64,000 nt of DNA from Aplectana chamaeleonis. Taxonomy: Eukaryota > Nematoda > Chromadorea > Rhabditida > Cosmocercidae. This document shows, piece after piece, positions 11,841-23,578 of the stretch. The stretch lies in NCBI GenBank assembly GCA_029168955.1, contig JAPDOI010001568.1:100077-164076 (forward strand), written 5' to 3'. The translations under genes and the position numbers were made by a program. Each line of letters begins with the position of its first letter. Positions within the stretch are counted from its first letter, which is position 1. The notes under the pieces are model-generated. The model saw only the letters and a list, made by a program, of their open reading frames with translations. It did not search any database and had not been told where the DNA came from.

Positions 11841-12203
11841 GTTGGTACGTTGACTGTAGCAGGTTCGAGGTAATATGACGGATTTATTGCCAGCCGAACG
11901 TTTCGGAGACCTCGTCGTCTTCCTTTCCTCCTTTCCTTCAATAGTATCCTTTGGAAGTGGAACATCAGGTCATCAGTAGAGAACGGGGGTTGGTGCCGAG
12001 AGATCGTATGATAGTAACCAAGTCACAAGGCTTACCTGATTTATCACGTACCAAATTAGCCTTTTGACCTGGTAGTATCTTGTGTCATATCGGTACCCCA
12101 CCGTTTCTCTGCTGATGCTCACGAACAGGCGAGACCGCCCAAACGTTAGTTTCCCAATGAAGTCATCATACTACCTCGAGCCTGCTACAGTCAACGTACC
12201 AAC
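11841..12203. mobile_element. 363-bp MITE with a perfect 23-bp inverted terminal repeat, just downstream of the receptor
   Basis: GTTGGTACGTTGACTGTAGC at 11,841 is matched by its complement ending at 12,203. Homology continues imperfectly inward (TCGAGGTA...). It starts 105 bp after the receptor stop codon and may lie in its 3' region. No clear target duplication was found. Confidence 0.8.
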
Positions 12204-12890
12204 CCTTGTTATAGTGCGGAGATTCGGCAAAGTCGAATGTGAAGACGATTGAGGATGATTTTTATTGCAGAAATGTCTGTAACGTCTGTAGGAGGAGTGT
12301 ATGAGTCTACAGTATTCGATCTAATAAAAGGTCCAGTCAAACAGAGTGCAGTAGTGCGGCAAGTCTCACTTGACCCTAAATAACAATTACAAGGCTCACA
12401 TATTAGTCAGAATACAAATACAGACGCGAGGACAAAACAACAGAAGTTAATTCACATAATTGTATTCCTGAAAGTTTAGGTTCCCGGCAAAAGTAAAGAT
12501 TTGGCATGACCATATTTTCGAAAAACTGGAAATAAACTCAGTGAAAAAAGGAAATTCCTGAAAGTTTGGGTTCTTAGCAAAGTGAAGATTTGGCATGGCC
12601 ATATTTTCAGAAAACTAGAAATATACTCAGAGAAAAGGGGGAATCAAAGAAAAAAGTTTTGAAATATTCCAGAGAATGATTTGGCGAAGAATAATTTGAT
12701 TTTTGGGAAATTTAGTGAATAAGTTGAGAGTACGATTCGGCAGAGCAGTTTGAACCAACTACTGATAAAAGTTGTGATCGCCTCGTATGAGCTTATCCGT
12801 AGAACATATCAAAGCGAAATCACGCGTGGTATGGGAAGTACTAAAACTTTTTCGGAAGCTTTAATCCAGCGGTCTTCACGTATTAGGTAA
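12204..12890. other. No gene recognised; one diverged direct repeat
   Basis: Two similar stretches (TTCCTGAAAGTTT.GGTTC near 12,468 and 12,554) form a direct repeat of roughly 85 bp. Otherwise nothing is supportable. Confidence 0.4.
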
Positions 12891-12895
12891 AATAT

Positions 12896-13545
12896 AGTTG
12901 GGTCCCGCATTTGGGTCCCGCACACTTTTTACGGCGTTCTACGCACACTCATTTGGGTCTCGCACACTTTCTACGGCGCGGCGTCTGGCGCACTCTCATT
13001 TAGATCCCACACACTTTCCACGGCGTCCTGCGCACTTCCACTTGGGTACCGCGCATTCTATACAGCGCCCGGCGCGGATCCACTCGGGTCCCGCACACTT
13101 TCTACGACGTTCTACGCCCACCCTTTAGATCCCACACACTTTCTACGCCATTCTACGCACACCCATCTGGGTCCCGCACACTTTCTACGGCGTCCTGCGC
13201 ACTTCCACTTGGGTACCGCTCATTTTTTACTGCGCCCGGTGCAGATCCACTTGGGTCCCGCACACTTTTTACGGCGTCCGACGCACTCTTTTTCGGGTCC
13301 CACACACTTTCTACGACGTTCTACGCACACCCACGAGCCCACCGCACATTTTATGCGGCGCCTGGCGCAATTCCACTCGGGTCCCGTAAACTTTCTACGG
13401 CGTCCAGCGCACACTCATTTGTGCCCCGCACACTTTCTACAGCGTCCAGCGCACTCCCAATTGGATCCCACACACTTTCTAAGGCGTTCTACGCACAACC
13501 ATTTAGGTCCCGCACACTTCCTACGGCGTTCTGCGGTGCATTTCT
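12896..13545. repeat. GC-rich minisatellite, 42-bp period, about 15 units
   Basis: The unit is GGGTCCCGCACACTTT, then CTACGGCGTTCTACGC, then ACACCCATTT, totalling 42 bp with substitutions between units. Both strands carry open frames encoding a 14-residue repeat (such as LGPAHFLRRPTH), as expected for a 42-bp array. I do not call a protein. Confidence 0.9.
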
Positions 13546-13789
13546 GAGTTACACCGTGCGACGTTACAAAAAGTACTTCCAAGATCACGCCGTATTGATT
13601 GAAGCGTTGCCTCGTCTCAGGGGGCGCTTGATCCTGGGCAAAAGCCTATCAGCAACGGTGTTTATTACATTAGTTCATTTTTACGAATGAGTAACCGTCG
13701 TATGGCTCATAATAACATGTTTACGTGTTTTTGTCTTTCTTGACCCTCAATTTTTAGGTTCCGTAAAATTTTAGCTACCAACTTCAAAA

Positions 13790-14110
13790 CTTGGCAGGAG
13801 CTAGGCGCAATCATAAAAAACTTACTAGCTGAAAATGAGCTCTCTAGCTCAACGATAGGTGTTCCAAAAGATCATGTACGCCAACTGAAAAAAAGGAGAT
13901 GAACACTTTTTTTCGACCAAATCGCGTGGTTTTAACAATTCTTCTCGAATCTCAGGTAACCATTCCAGACTATTTTTTGAACAGTTAGCATATCAAATGC
14001 AAAAAGAGCGGTCTCCCTACGTTTATTCTAGGCCCTGATACTGAGATCAGGGGGTTGCGCGATGGCGAATCAAAGCCAAATCTGGTGCGCGCTTCGCGCT
14101 CACCTCAATT
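13790..14110 (-). repeat. Dispersed repeat, inverted relative to 60,700-60,985
   Basis: In reverse complement this stretch contains GAAGCGCGCACCAGATTTGG, ATCTCC followed by a T run and CAG, and GAGCTAGAGAGCTCATTTT. All occur in the same order at 60,711-60,978. It is a diverged pair of one repeat family. Confidence 0.65.
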
Positions 14111-15195
14111 TTTCAAAAACAACCGCTCCGCTTCTACGATTGTAATAATGATGACTGAACGCAAATGCGCAGATGAACTATAAATGTGCGTATTAGGGTG
14201 CCTTATATTTCGAAGCCCGGTCGAATACAAAATTTAGTGATAGGTTCAAATCGTCATTCCTTTAATAGCCGCAAAGCATCTCTGAAATCGCTACAAATTC
14301 TTGTGACGGGAACGAAGTGGGGTCTTTTCTTCTGTTGTGGGGTGATTTTGAGCAGATGGCACATCCCGATGATGTCAACGCTTTGCCCTGAAACGCAGCA
14401 CGATGTGGTGACATCGCGGCGAAGCGCAGAATCGCTCATGGTGAGGTAAGAAAAACTAAAAACCGGTGCTCGAATGTGACCTAGTGAGCAAAATTTATGT
14501 CCGTGTTTTGCTATTATGATACTTTGCGTCACTGGCATTGATTTCCACTAATAGTTTTATCGCTGAGTTTAACCGATACTGGGGCCTATCCCACGTCACA
14601 TATCGAAGAAAATGAGTTTGCCCTCCACCACCTTTTTACCATACTCTTCGGAGTATCAGACATAATATGAGTGCCAATCAACATTAAATAAGTTTTTTTT
14701 TTCGCACAGAATGCAATCCTCACATGTTACTCACCCTCACTGGTGAATCTAAATTGAATCTGACATAACTTGACAAAACCATGAAACAACGTTTGTGGAA
14801 TGCCAAGTATAAATTATCCAAACATAGTCTGGTTCTTACCCTTTAACTACCTCACGCTTTTTTCGGCGTTCTCCACTAAGTGAGTGTTTTCAGTGCTCGG
14901 AGTCCGTTCCTCAGCTTCCACTACCCGTCAGCAGGCAAGAATTGTGGATGCCTTTTATCAACTGCCTTCAATCAGTTAAGATGCACTGTGCTCTCAGCTC
15001 CCGCCAGCATAACGATGGGTTTTTCAATTTTTTTCTTCATTATCCGTATTAGGCCATATCCTTCGGGCCAAACAAGTCAAACATAATATGAACGCATAGC
15101 CCTTGAAGAGACTCATATCTGTTCATGGTTTGTACCAGCGGGACAGTGCGACGCAAGCAACCGCGCAGCTACTCTCCATAAGTCAAGCGAGCGGT
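14111..15195. other. No gene recognised
   Basis: Short open frames on both strands near 14,190-14,540 overlap each other and have no splice or domain support. Confidence 0.35.
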
Positions 15196-15197
15196 TT

Positions 15198-15396
15198 TAC
15201 TGTCGCTCTCTAGGCCTAATTCCGGTCCGCAATTGCGGACTACGGCTGTTGCATCATGCGACACGTGATATACGCTCTGGGAGAAGGGTGAATCGTGCCG
15301 GGACCAAGTGGTCTCAGCACGATCAGCACGTCTCGCATGGTGCAATAGCTGTAGTTCGCAAATGCGGACCGGAGTTTGGCCGAGAGGACGACAGTA
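15198..15396. mobile_element. MITE family A, copy 1 (TACTGTCG ends)
   Basis: The left end TACTGTCGCTCTC, with AATTCCGGTCCGCAATTGCG following, mirrors the right end CGGACCGGAGTTTGGCC and GACGACAGTA. The TA at each edge may be a TA target duplication. Inner sequence GTGCCGGGACCAAG and GCACGAT is shared with the copies at 25,446 and 45,860. Confidence 0.85.
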
Positions 15397-15399
15397 CCT

Positions 15400-16890
15400 A
15401 TCATTTGTGAGGACCCAGTATACTGCTCCACTGACACAGACATACATGGATTCATAAAACGCGTTCAAAAGCGGATGTCTGATCAGCGTGGTGGGTAGCA
15501 GCAGCTGAATCGGGAGTTCCTGTACGAGTTTCAACCGGCGGACAACAGCTGATTGCGACTATCTACTATATTCTCGTCTCAAGTTTCTTTCTTGAGGATT
15601 CAGGGTGAGTTCTTGTGACGAGGTGTGTTAAGCGATGAGTAGGTCATGTGTAGAATCAATTATCAAAAATGCGTGACCCATTTTCAATTCCTTCTCTTGC
15701 TGCTGGAAAATTCGAAATTGTCATGCAGTTTAGCGCAAGGCATGGCGGTGCCAGTGAGAAATAAACACTTGAATTGCGAACGATTTTTTTTCGCTCCAGC
15801 TTCTTCCAGAGTAGGACTCTGTTTTTGTTCCACAAATAGTCGTCGTCAGAGAGCCTCATTTTCCTCCCGTCTTCTTTTCCGCTACATCCGGCATGAGTGG
15901 GATCGACACCGTCATCGTGGGGGGGGGGGAGTAGGCGTGGGGTACGTTTATTCATTTTCTCGATTGATATGCGTCTGGTCTGTTCTCCGGAAAGCCTAAT
16001 TACCACTAGATGACTCAATCCGTTCGATGTCTTTTTGGCCTCTTGGGCCTTTTTTTGATGCTGGAAAATCCAAAACTGTCCGAATTTATAAAATCCCAAC
16101 GTAATATAACCTATCACAAAAAAACCTGCTAGGAAAATCGACTTAAACCTATTACCCAAACATGAAGAGAGTCGGGCACTGACTCATAGTGAAAACAATG
16201 TTGTTCAGGAATTTGCATTCGAATAAAACTTATAGCGAGAAACTGACTCCTCCAGGACGTCGAAAATGAGCTGAGAGGTTTGTCTTGAAAGGCGAAAACT
16301 AGCCTATCTAGTTTTAAGATTAGTATTGCATGAAATTCTCCACTGAAGGTTGGGTTTATTCATTACTGAAATTCCACGAATCTAGGATTCATAAGTAAGA
16401 GATGATTCAAGAAGGAATGTCATTTAAGAGTAATCGGAGTTGAGCAAAGCAAAGCACCTGAAGATGCTCGTGCTATTAGTAGTGAAAACTCTGAGTTCCC
16501 CTGCCCAGCGCTACTTCTTAAGAAGTCGCAAGCTGAAAACGTTAGGTGTACCACAAGAAAGTATAATCTTCCTTCTTCTCCCAGGCTTTGTATATTAGGG
16601 GTTATCTGAGGGCGCTGAACACGTAGTGGAGATTCGCTTTTGATGTTTTGCACGACTGCGATAGGTTAAGGTTGCACGATTCCTACCGTATCTTTCCGTA
16701 GACTCCCAAAAGAACGGAAGCGACTTCCGTATTGTTCAGCACTCCAAGTACCCCCCCCCCCCCTGATAACGGAAAGGAGGACGTACTGGAATAAGTTGGC
16801 TTTTGATTTGAAGCAGTCTGCAAGCAGGCACTACTGCCGCACGCTCTATTGAACACTCTTGGAAAGAAGACGAAACGCTTCAGCTATAGT
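15400..16890. other. No gene recognised
   Basis: A 167-residue minus-strand frame (15,656-16,159) overlaps a 117-residue plus-strand frame and contains a run of nine G at 15,920-15,928. I see no domain or exon structure. A homopolymer C run lies near 16,750. Confidence 0.35.
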
Positions 16891-17472
16891 ATCAGGAATG
16901 CAGAAGGATAGTTTGTGCGTTCTGTGGAGGAGCGTCTTCGTCGGTGGCAACAGTTCTTCATTGGACTCTGCAGTCATGAAGTGCCACAAGGACCTATTGC
17001 CGAGCCACCTCAGTTGAAGCGCCTGAAGATTCTCATCTCGACTCAGAACCCACTGTGCATGAATTTGCGACTCCCACAAAAATCGCTGAAGATTTGCAGG
17101 GCGTCAGGCGTTGACAGTGTTGCTCAAAGCGGGTGGAAACCTGATGCTGCTTCATCGAACAATTATTATCACCTGGCAGTCAGAGAGCATTCCCGCAAGC
17201 TGGAAACGTGCCATAATTATACCCATCCACAATAAGGGCGACGCCGACGACTGCAAAAATAACCGAGAAGACAGTCTGCTGTCATTTGTGGGCAAAGTCT
17301 TCATGGAAATTATTCGAAACAGACTTCAACGTCATCGAGAACAGAACGGTATTGAAGAACAAGCAGGATTTCGGCCAGGGAGAAACTGCAGTGAATAAAT
17401 CTTTTGCTCTTCGACAACCTATGGAAGAAAGGATCCACTCTGGGAAGCAAACTGCTTTCACATTTCCTAATT

Positions 17473-18728
17473 TCGGGTGTGGGACGTTTAGGCCGATGGA
17501 CTAGAGCGCAGAGACAAGGCTCTGCGGCAGAGTCAGGCGCAACAACTCGTCCGCCACGCTTCATCCTTAGCGTTTGCTGTTTCAACGTGCATCTGGGCAT
17601 CGCACAAAGAATATCTGTTTTGATGGCTCTTGCTTGGTAATTGAAACACCATATAGTGCTCCGCTTTTCTTAAACATTTGTCGAGATGCATATGAATGTA
17701 CAAAAGAATGAAATAGGAAGAAATAGGCTTTGTAGCAAGCGGAAGTAAACCGAGGAGAGAGCGTTCTCAATGAGTACCGCTGAGTAATGAACAGGATCAA
17801 TGCATCAGCGTATAATTATAGTTGTTTTCTATTCAAAGCAAAGCTATCGGGCTGAAAAATCGCGGTCATCGTAATCCTTCCACGCATTGCAAGCAAGTTT
17901 TTTTGGGAGGCACGAGGCATCTACAAATGTCGAACTGAAAAATCAACTTCGAAAGGGTATTTCGCGCGGCGTAGAACGCTCATATACTTCAATGTCAGCC
18001 CCTATTTCTTATTGAACCTGCGGGCTTCTATTTTTAGTATTACGGTAGGTCAACGCGCGCGCGGGATTTTTGGAAATTATTGGAATAGCACTGTCGAAAG
18101 TTCCTAACTTCATACAAGAAATCTGCACCACCTCAATCCCAAGAATGATCGGAAACGAGCAAGCTTGGAAGGCAACCCGTTTTGACCTACAGCATTTCTC
18201 GATGTCGCCACTGGTACAATTTTTCGTTCCGAAGGCCCATTCTAAACGGAAGATTGCCATCTCAACTTCATGCAAAAACTAAGGGAATAATTGCAAGTAA
18301 AGGTTTGTACTGGGTAAATATTAAAGGTCATCGCCAAGGGTAAAGGTGCGGACTGCAACGCCAAACGAGGCAATCATTGGAATCTCTAGCGTTTTGGTTT
18401 CCGCATCAATTAATGTTTACCATGTGGGTTGTTGGCGATAAGTTCCTGAATGACCCATGCTTGCTAAAAATCCATTGACTATATGTACACTCCCCACACG
18501 CTTAAAAACTGCGGAGTACTCATGGAATTCTGAAAACAGTAATTCAATCTATTTCAATGAGAGGAGGTAGTTCAACTGGTGTGTCAATGTAGAGAAGGGT
18601 TTACCACTCACTATTTCAATTCATAGCAGAAAATTCTTAGTTAAATATTGCGGACGAGCTCACCACTGTTTCCTTCCTCTGCGTCTCTGCCTCATTCCTT
18701 CCCCGACCGGCCTAAACCTCCGCCGCCC
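17473..18728. mobile_element. 1.26-kb DNA element inserted in the LINE
   Basis: It lies between LINE codons that otherwise join directly. Its ends are imperfect inverted repeats sharing GTTTAGGCCG: GGGTGTGGGACGTTTAGGCC at the left and the complement of GGCCTAAACCTCCGCCGCC at the right. AATT flanks both sides (17,469-17,472 and 18,729-18,732), a possible 4-bp target duplication. No transposase is seen. Confidence 0.65.
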
Positions 18729-18829
18729 AATTGATTTTCAGGTCTGCATTCGACTGTGTTCACTATACATTGGATCCGAGGCAAAAAATTTCGGATAATC
18801 GGATTTCGGGCTGATCCGAAAAACGGTTT

Positions 18830-19062
18830 TTTTCGGTGAATCGGATTTCGGTTCGATTCGGATTTGGCGTTTTTTCGGTGAATCGGATTTCGGTTCGATT
18901 CGGATTTGGTATTTTTTCGGTGATTCGGATTTCGGTTCGATTCGGATTTTCCCCTTTTTCGGTGATTCGGATTTCGGTTCGATTCGGATTTGGCGTTTTT
19001 TCGGTGAATCGGATTTCGGTTCGATTCGGATTTGGCGTTTTTTCGATCACTCGGATTCGGAT
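18830..19062. repeat. TTCGGTGAATCGGATTTCGG array, 42-bp period, left subterminal
   Basis: About five and a half units of 42 bp, each CGGTGAATCGGATTTCGG, TTCGATTCGGATTTGG, CGTTTTTT. Open frames on both strands encode 14-residue repeats as a by-product. It is in the same orientation as the array at 21,315-21,590. Confidence 0.9.
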
Positions 19063-19324
19063 ACTCGATTCGGATAATGAGCCGGATACAACAGGAAAAA
19101 ACTATTGGAGAAGGTCCATCCCACAATTTTGCAGCATACGGTCTGAACTGAAGATACTATTTCCTGCTCGCGCTTGAAAAGCTGTTCATGTTTTCACACA
19201 TACGTTAGAGGCTGATTTTTTTTTCAGAATCCATTTATTCATAATATTTTCGATCACATCAAAAATTTTCAATTTCATCATCTGTATTTGTTGCACGACT
19301 TCTTCCTATAAATGCCTCATTCAC

Positions 19325-19690
19325 TCCAGATATTCGCTTTCGCTCTCTTCTGAGCTGTCATCAGCATCCATAGTATCCCCATTGCATGCTGCGTACTCCT
19401 CAGTCCAGAAACGAGAGCCTGAAAATAAAGTGGAATTATCTAAACGTAACACCATGGGATTTTCACGTTCTACTCACCTTTTATTCACTTCACATGTGTG
19501 AGCCTTCATCATGAGGAGCGTCCTGGCATTCCCACCAAAGAGCCGTCCTCTGCGTTTGTTGCCGAAAATGAGTCCAGCAAAACTGAATATACAAATTATA
19601 AGAAGAAGACGTAAAACCAATCCACTATTTGCTTACCTTTAAATTCTTTCGCAATCTACTGACCCGGCCGGTGCCACACAGTATTCAGGA
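19325..19690 (-). other. Gene-like fragment: three exon-like blocks with consensus splice sites
   Basis: On the minus strand, a block ending AATTTAAAG at 19,638 is followed by GTAAGC. A 55-bp-class intron ends in TATATTCAG at 19,585. A block then runs to AATAAAAG followed by GTGAGT near 19,478, and a second short intron ends TTATTTTCAG near 19,421. The last block is open to a stop and encodes SRFWTEEYAACN and then an acidic end (DSSEESESEYLE). The frames do not join across the splice sites without a shift, so this is a decayed gene piece or chance. It lies inside the 18,764-21,651 element, so it may be captured host sequence. Confidence 0.4.
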
Positions 19691-19711
19691 ACTGTTGAGC
19701 AATAAGTGGAA

Positions 19712-19800
19712 GATCTCTAGCGTGATGTTTCCATCATTTGATGGTGTTGTCGTCGAAGGAGAACCCCATCAAATGGTGGAAGCATCACGCTAGAGACGCG
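19712..19800. repeat. Hairpin ATCTCTAGCGTGATG...
   Basis: ATCTCTAGCGTGATG and CCATCATTTGATGG on the left are mirrored by CCATCAAATGGTGG and CATCACGCTAGAGA on the right. It is a short foldback inside the hAT-like element. Confidence 0.7.
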
Positions 19801-21250
19801 AGAGAACGGGAACCTCATCAAATGGTGGAAACATCACCCCGTTTCGCTGTGTACAAGCCATTCTTTGAACACAAAAATACAAGTAATTTTGTGTGAACCA
19901 TGCCGCAACAAGCACGGCGGAGCAATGGATGGTTTGATTTTATACGAATCTCACTGACGATTGATGGTTCTAGTTATCTAGAAGATGGTTTGCGTGCTCA
20001 CGGTCATGATGGGTTTCCTAAGCCTTCGTGGGTAATAGGAGACACTAGAAAAGTTAAGCATTCTGTCTATTCGTCCCAGCTCACTTCGCGTTGCGGCTGC
20101 GTCACGTGTGCACATATCTCACTGGATCTCACCCCTCACAGGACACGAGTACTCAGATTGTGTTTCGAGTGTAAACTTGGGTTCTTTGACATTCTCCACA
20201 AACATTTCCAGCAGTCTACCTGGGGGAAAAGCAGGAACGATATGGCTCTTTTATGTCAGTCTAGATTTTTTTCATTCTACACAGCACCGGCTAAGGTCTC
20301 AGAAATACCTTTATAGTCCCTAAGCGTCGAAAAATAACAATGAAATGATGAAAAAAAAACCCTAAACATGAGTTGCCGCCAAATCAATTTCTCTGTCCGC
20401 AACCAGCAGCGACGAAGCTTTTAATTCTACGGCGGTAATTCAAGGAGACTAAAAAGAAGACGTACCGCAGCGATAGATGCGGATTATTGGGATTGCACTA
20501 GGGAAGAAGAATATAGCCGCAAATATATGAAAATGTATATGACAGAATTTTGAAACATTGAAACGGCCACTAGCAAGCGCAAAGACAGGCTTTCAATACG
20601 AGAAACAATCACAGTCAGGAAAAGTACCGTAGACTGACAGCGAAGGAGAAGCAAAGACACAACCAGAAAATTCTGGAAAAAAATTCGGAATGTAGCCCGC
20701 GCTCGTGTCGCTATTGGAGCGCGTATATGGATCACTATTGAATCCTTCAAAGGCACCATACACCCTCAGATACGAAATTTGAAATTTTTGTGTAATTGTG
20801 TAGAAGACCCCTCCTGTATAACACGTGCCAAATGCGAGATCTCAATTTCTCCAAATAAGCTAGATATAGGCGACCACCACGGGCCCGACCCGCTCCAGCC
20901 AATACCACAGGCCCGCCCTCTTCCTGACTTTCGATCTCAATAGCGGCTACATTGATGGATGATTTTCAACCGAGTCATCGTTCTTCCCTCCCTTTCCAAT
21001 TTATCTCCTCATCCTGTTTTGCTCTCGTGCCGCAACTGCGAATCAAGAGAAATACAGGCCTAAGACAACTCGTCCACCAAATTTTTGCCCTGAAAAAAAC
21101 AGGCATTTTCAAGGAGCCATATCTCCGTTCGTAGGGGGTCTTGGACGATTGCAGAAATACCATTGTGATCAGAGTGTGACCGTCTCCAAGATGAGGATGA
21201 AATCTAGAAAAACAATTCCCTGGGTGTCCTTTACCTTTAAACTAGCATGA
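19801..21250. other. Interior of the hAT-like element, no gene recognised
   Basis: Frames of up to 138 codons (19,900-20,316) have no recognisable domain, and I found no DDE or hAT C-terminal motif. Confidence 0.4.
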
Positions 21251-21314
21251 TTGAATCGAATCGTGACGCATTTCGGATAATCGAAAACTCGATTCATGAA
21301 TCGAATCCTGTGTA

Positions 21315-21590
21315 ATTCGGTGAATCGGATTTCGGTTCGATTCGGATTTGACGATTTTTCGGTGAATCGGATTTCGGTTCGATTCGGATTTGGCGTTTTT
21401 TCGGTGAATCGGATTTCGGTTCGATTCGGATTTGGCGTTTTTTCGGTGAATCGGATTTCGGTTCGGTTCGGATTTGGCGTTTTTTCGGTGATTCGGATTT
21501 CGGTTCGGTTCGGTTTTGGGGTTTTTTCGGTGAATCGGATTTCGGCTCGGTTCGGATTTGGCGTTTTTTCGGTGATTCGGATACCGAATC
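21315..21590. repeat. TTCGGTGAATCGGATTTCGG array, 42-bp period, right subterminal
   Basis: Six to seven units of the same 42-bp sequence as at 18,830, in the same orientation, ending about 60 bp inside the right terminus of the element. Confidence 0.9.
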
Positions 21591-22644
21591 GTCAAAATTT
21601 CGAATCATTCGGACGGATATCCGAAATTATCCGAATCGGATCCAATGTATAGTGTTCACTGGCCTGCGCTATGAAGAGCACTTGACAGCGAGCATATGCC
21701 GGACAAGATAGTGAAACTACTCCAGGAAACGTAAGAAGATTCCTCCATCTCGTTTTGCGTTGGAGATAAGCTGAACGAAAAGTTCACGGTTAAAGCTGGA
21801 GTTTTTCAAGGTGATGTAATGTCGCCGCTGCTTTTAAATACTATCGTCGACGCTGGTATGAGGAAGGTCTTTGAGAAGAGAAATGGTTTTCAGTGTAGCA
21901 GAGAAGGGTACGTATCGGATTCGATGTTTGGGAATGAGTGCAGTGTTTGCGAATACCGATGAGGATGCAACGTACCTGATAAATAGAGTGGCGCATGTTG
22001 CAAGCTTTTACGGCGTAAGGATAAATAAGAAGAAAACCAAAGTTTTGACTTTGGATTTCTGACCTGCAACTGTGCACTGCGAATGAGCGTAACCTCAGCA
22101 GGTCAAGAAGTTCAAATACTTTGCTACAGTCATGCAAGAACTGAAAGCTGCGGCAACGGCAGAGGTATGGAGCAAAATCGGGCAGGCATCTGGAACGTTT
22201 GTTTTGCTTGGTTGGTGTATGTGGAGGAAGAGCAATTTTTCACTGGAGACTAAAGTGCGATTGTTCCGAGCGCTGATAATTCTGATACTACTGTGCGGTT
22301 CGGAAATATGGACTCCACTGAAGCCAGATTTTGTCAAGCTGGAAGTCTTCCAGATGCGGTGCTTGCGTCAGATTCTTGGGATCACGATTCGTAACCGTAT
22401 TCGCGACGACAGTATTAGGAAGAGCTGTATGGATCAACCGATGGTTTACGAGCAACTGCAGACAAGAAGATGACGGTGGTTTGGTCATGTATGTAGGATG
22501 TAGGATGGGTGCTGGCCGGATCCCATACGGTATGTTGCGGCGGAAGCGTCCGCCATCGTGGAAAATTTACAGGAAGGCCCCAAAGGAGATGTGGCTCTAG
22601 CATATAGAGGAGGATCCGAAGACCCAACAGTACAGTGTCCTTAA

Positions 22645-23104
22645 GGGCAGTGTCCACGATACAAATCGTTTTTCTGTTCTTCAGCCTAACTTAAAAACTG
22701 TCCCATGCTGATTCCAACAATGTCTCTGAAATCGTACACGACCTTCTGGAAACGGGGTTATGGTCCTTTGAAAGTTGAGCCAAGGAAACACGATGGACGA
22801 GTTGTCCGAGGCCTGTAACTTCCGTTTTTTGCAGCCCATGTATGCGAGCTGAGTCTAAAATAAAGGGAAGAACGGGGCCAATAATCGGAAACCATCGCTC
22901 ATCTCACGATTTCAAGCTTTCATTCGTTCACGTCGGTGGGCGGGCAATGCGCTTTTGGGGTTTGCCTTGCGCTCAAAGTGGCAACTGCGGGCTCTTCCTG
23001 ACTCGTTTCCATGCGTTATTTCGACGTTAGAGTTACAGGGTGTCCCTCAACTGCCCATTCCTAGTGGAGTTTCAAACACTTTTTTTTTATCGTGAACGCT
23101 ACCT
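22645..23104. mobile_element. TTAA-flanked MITE, copy A
   Basis: Left TTAA (22,641-22,644) then GGGCAGTGTCCACGAT. The right end ATCGTGAACGCTACCT is followed by TCAA. About 460 bp. It abuts copy B, sharing the middle target site. It directly follows the end of the LINE. Confidence 0.75.
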
Positions 23105-23108
23105 TCAA

Positions 23109-23574
23109 AGGCAGTGTTCACGATAAAAGTCGTTTTTCTGTTTTTCCGCCTATCTTGAAAACGGTCTCATGCTGACTACAATGATGACCATGTAATTATA
23201 CAAGACCCCCTGGAAACGGAGTTATGGCCCCTCGAAATTCAGCAAGGGAAGCATTGTGGACGAATTGTACGAGGCTTGTAACTCCCGTTTTTTGACACAG
23301 CTGACCTGAGTAAAGAGAAAAGTTAAGAATGAAGAAAAAAACGCGGCTTTCGATCGGGTACCATCGCTCATCTAACGACGAATTAAGGGCAACTGTTATA
23401 GGACGTGGGCGGAGTGGCCCAATGGGTTTTCTGGACCACTAGATCTTCACCCACTTACCGGCCGTTTTTCTTTTTTCTTTTTTCTTTTTTCTTCCTCTCT
23501 TAGCTTTCTTATAGGGATCCGAAGCATACGTTTTAGCCAAAAAACATGCAACTTTTTCTTCGAGAACACTCCCT
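23109..23574. mobile_element. TTAA-flanked MITE, copy B
   Basis: AGGCAGTGTTCACGATAAAA at the left; the right end reads CGAGAACACTCCCT followed by TTAA (23,575-23,578). 466 bp. The internal text (TTTTTCCGCCTATCTTGAAA) is shared with copies C and D. Confidence 0.8.
23464..23500. repeat. Simple repeat (CTTTTTT)n
   Basis: Four or so CTTTTTT heptamers inside MITE copy B. Confidence 0.9.
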
Positions 23575-23578
23575 TTAA

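Larger units (their letters stand above)
18764..21651. mobile_element. 2.9-kb inverted-repeat element with a perfect 8-bp target duplication (hAT-like)
   Basis: GTGTTCAC precedes the element (18,756-18,763) and follows it (21,652-21,659). The ends are TATACATTGGATCCGA and its exact complement. Removing the element and one GTGTTCAC restores the LINE frame across motif A, which proves the insertion. Eight-base duplications are typical of hAT transposons; no transposase is visible, so the assignment rests on duplication length alone. Inside are two 42-bp arrays near the two ends and a gene-like fragment at 19,325-19,660. Confidence 0.85.
16900..22640 (+). pseudogene. LINE (non-LTR retrotransposon) reverse transcriptase, one copy split by two nested elements
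   Basis: Three separate pieces read as one protein in order. Piece 1 (about 16,900-17,472) carries SVEERLRRWQQFF, IPASWKRAIIIPIHNKGDAD and EEQAGFRPGRN, the fingers region of a LINE reverse transcriptase, ending at the codons for FLI. Piece 2 (18,733-18,763) is only 31 bp and supplies DFQ and SAFDCVH, catalytic motif A. Piece 3 (21,660-22,640) continues at once with WPAL, then KLNEKFTVKAGVFQGDVMSP (motif B) and, near the end, RWFGHV. The usual YADD motif C is not recognisable; its place reads MSAVFANTDED. The copy has stops and frameshifts and is dead. The interruptions are the elements at 17,473-18,728 and 18,764-21,651. Confidence 0.85.

Noticed and set aside
12898..13547. Histidine/arginine-rich repeat protein in overlapping plus and minus frames
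   Set aside because: Same reason: a 42-bp minisatellite keeps several frames open on both strands, with no promoter or splice context.
15656..16159. 167-codon minus-strand frame
   Set aside because: Includes a homopolymer run and overlaps an opposite frame of similar size; no domain.
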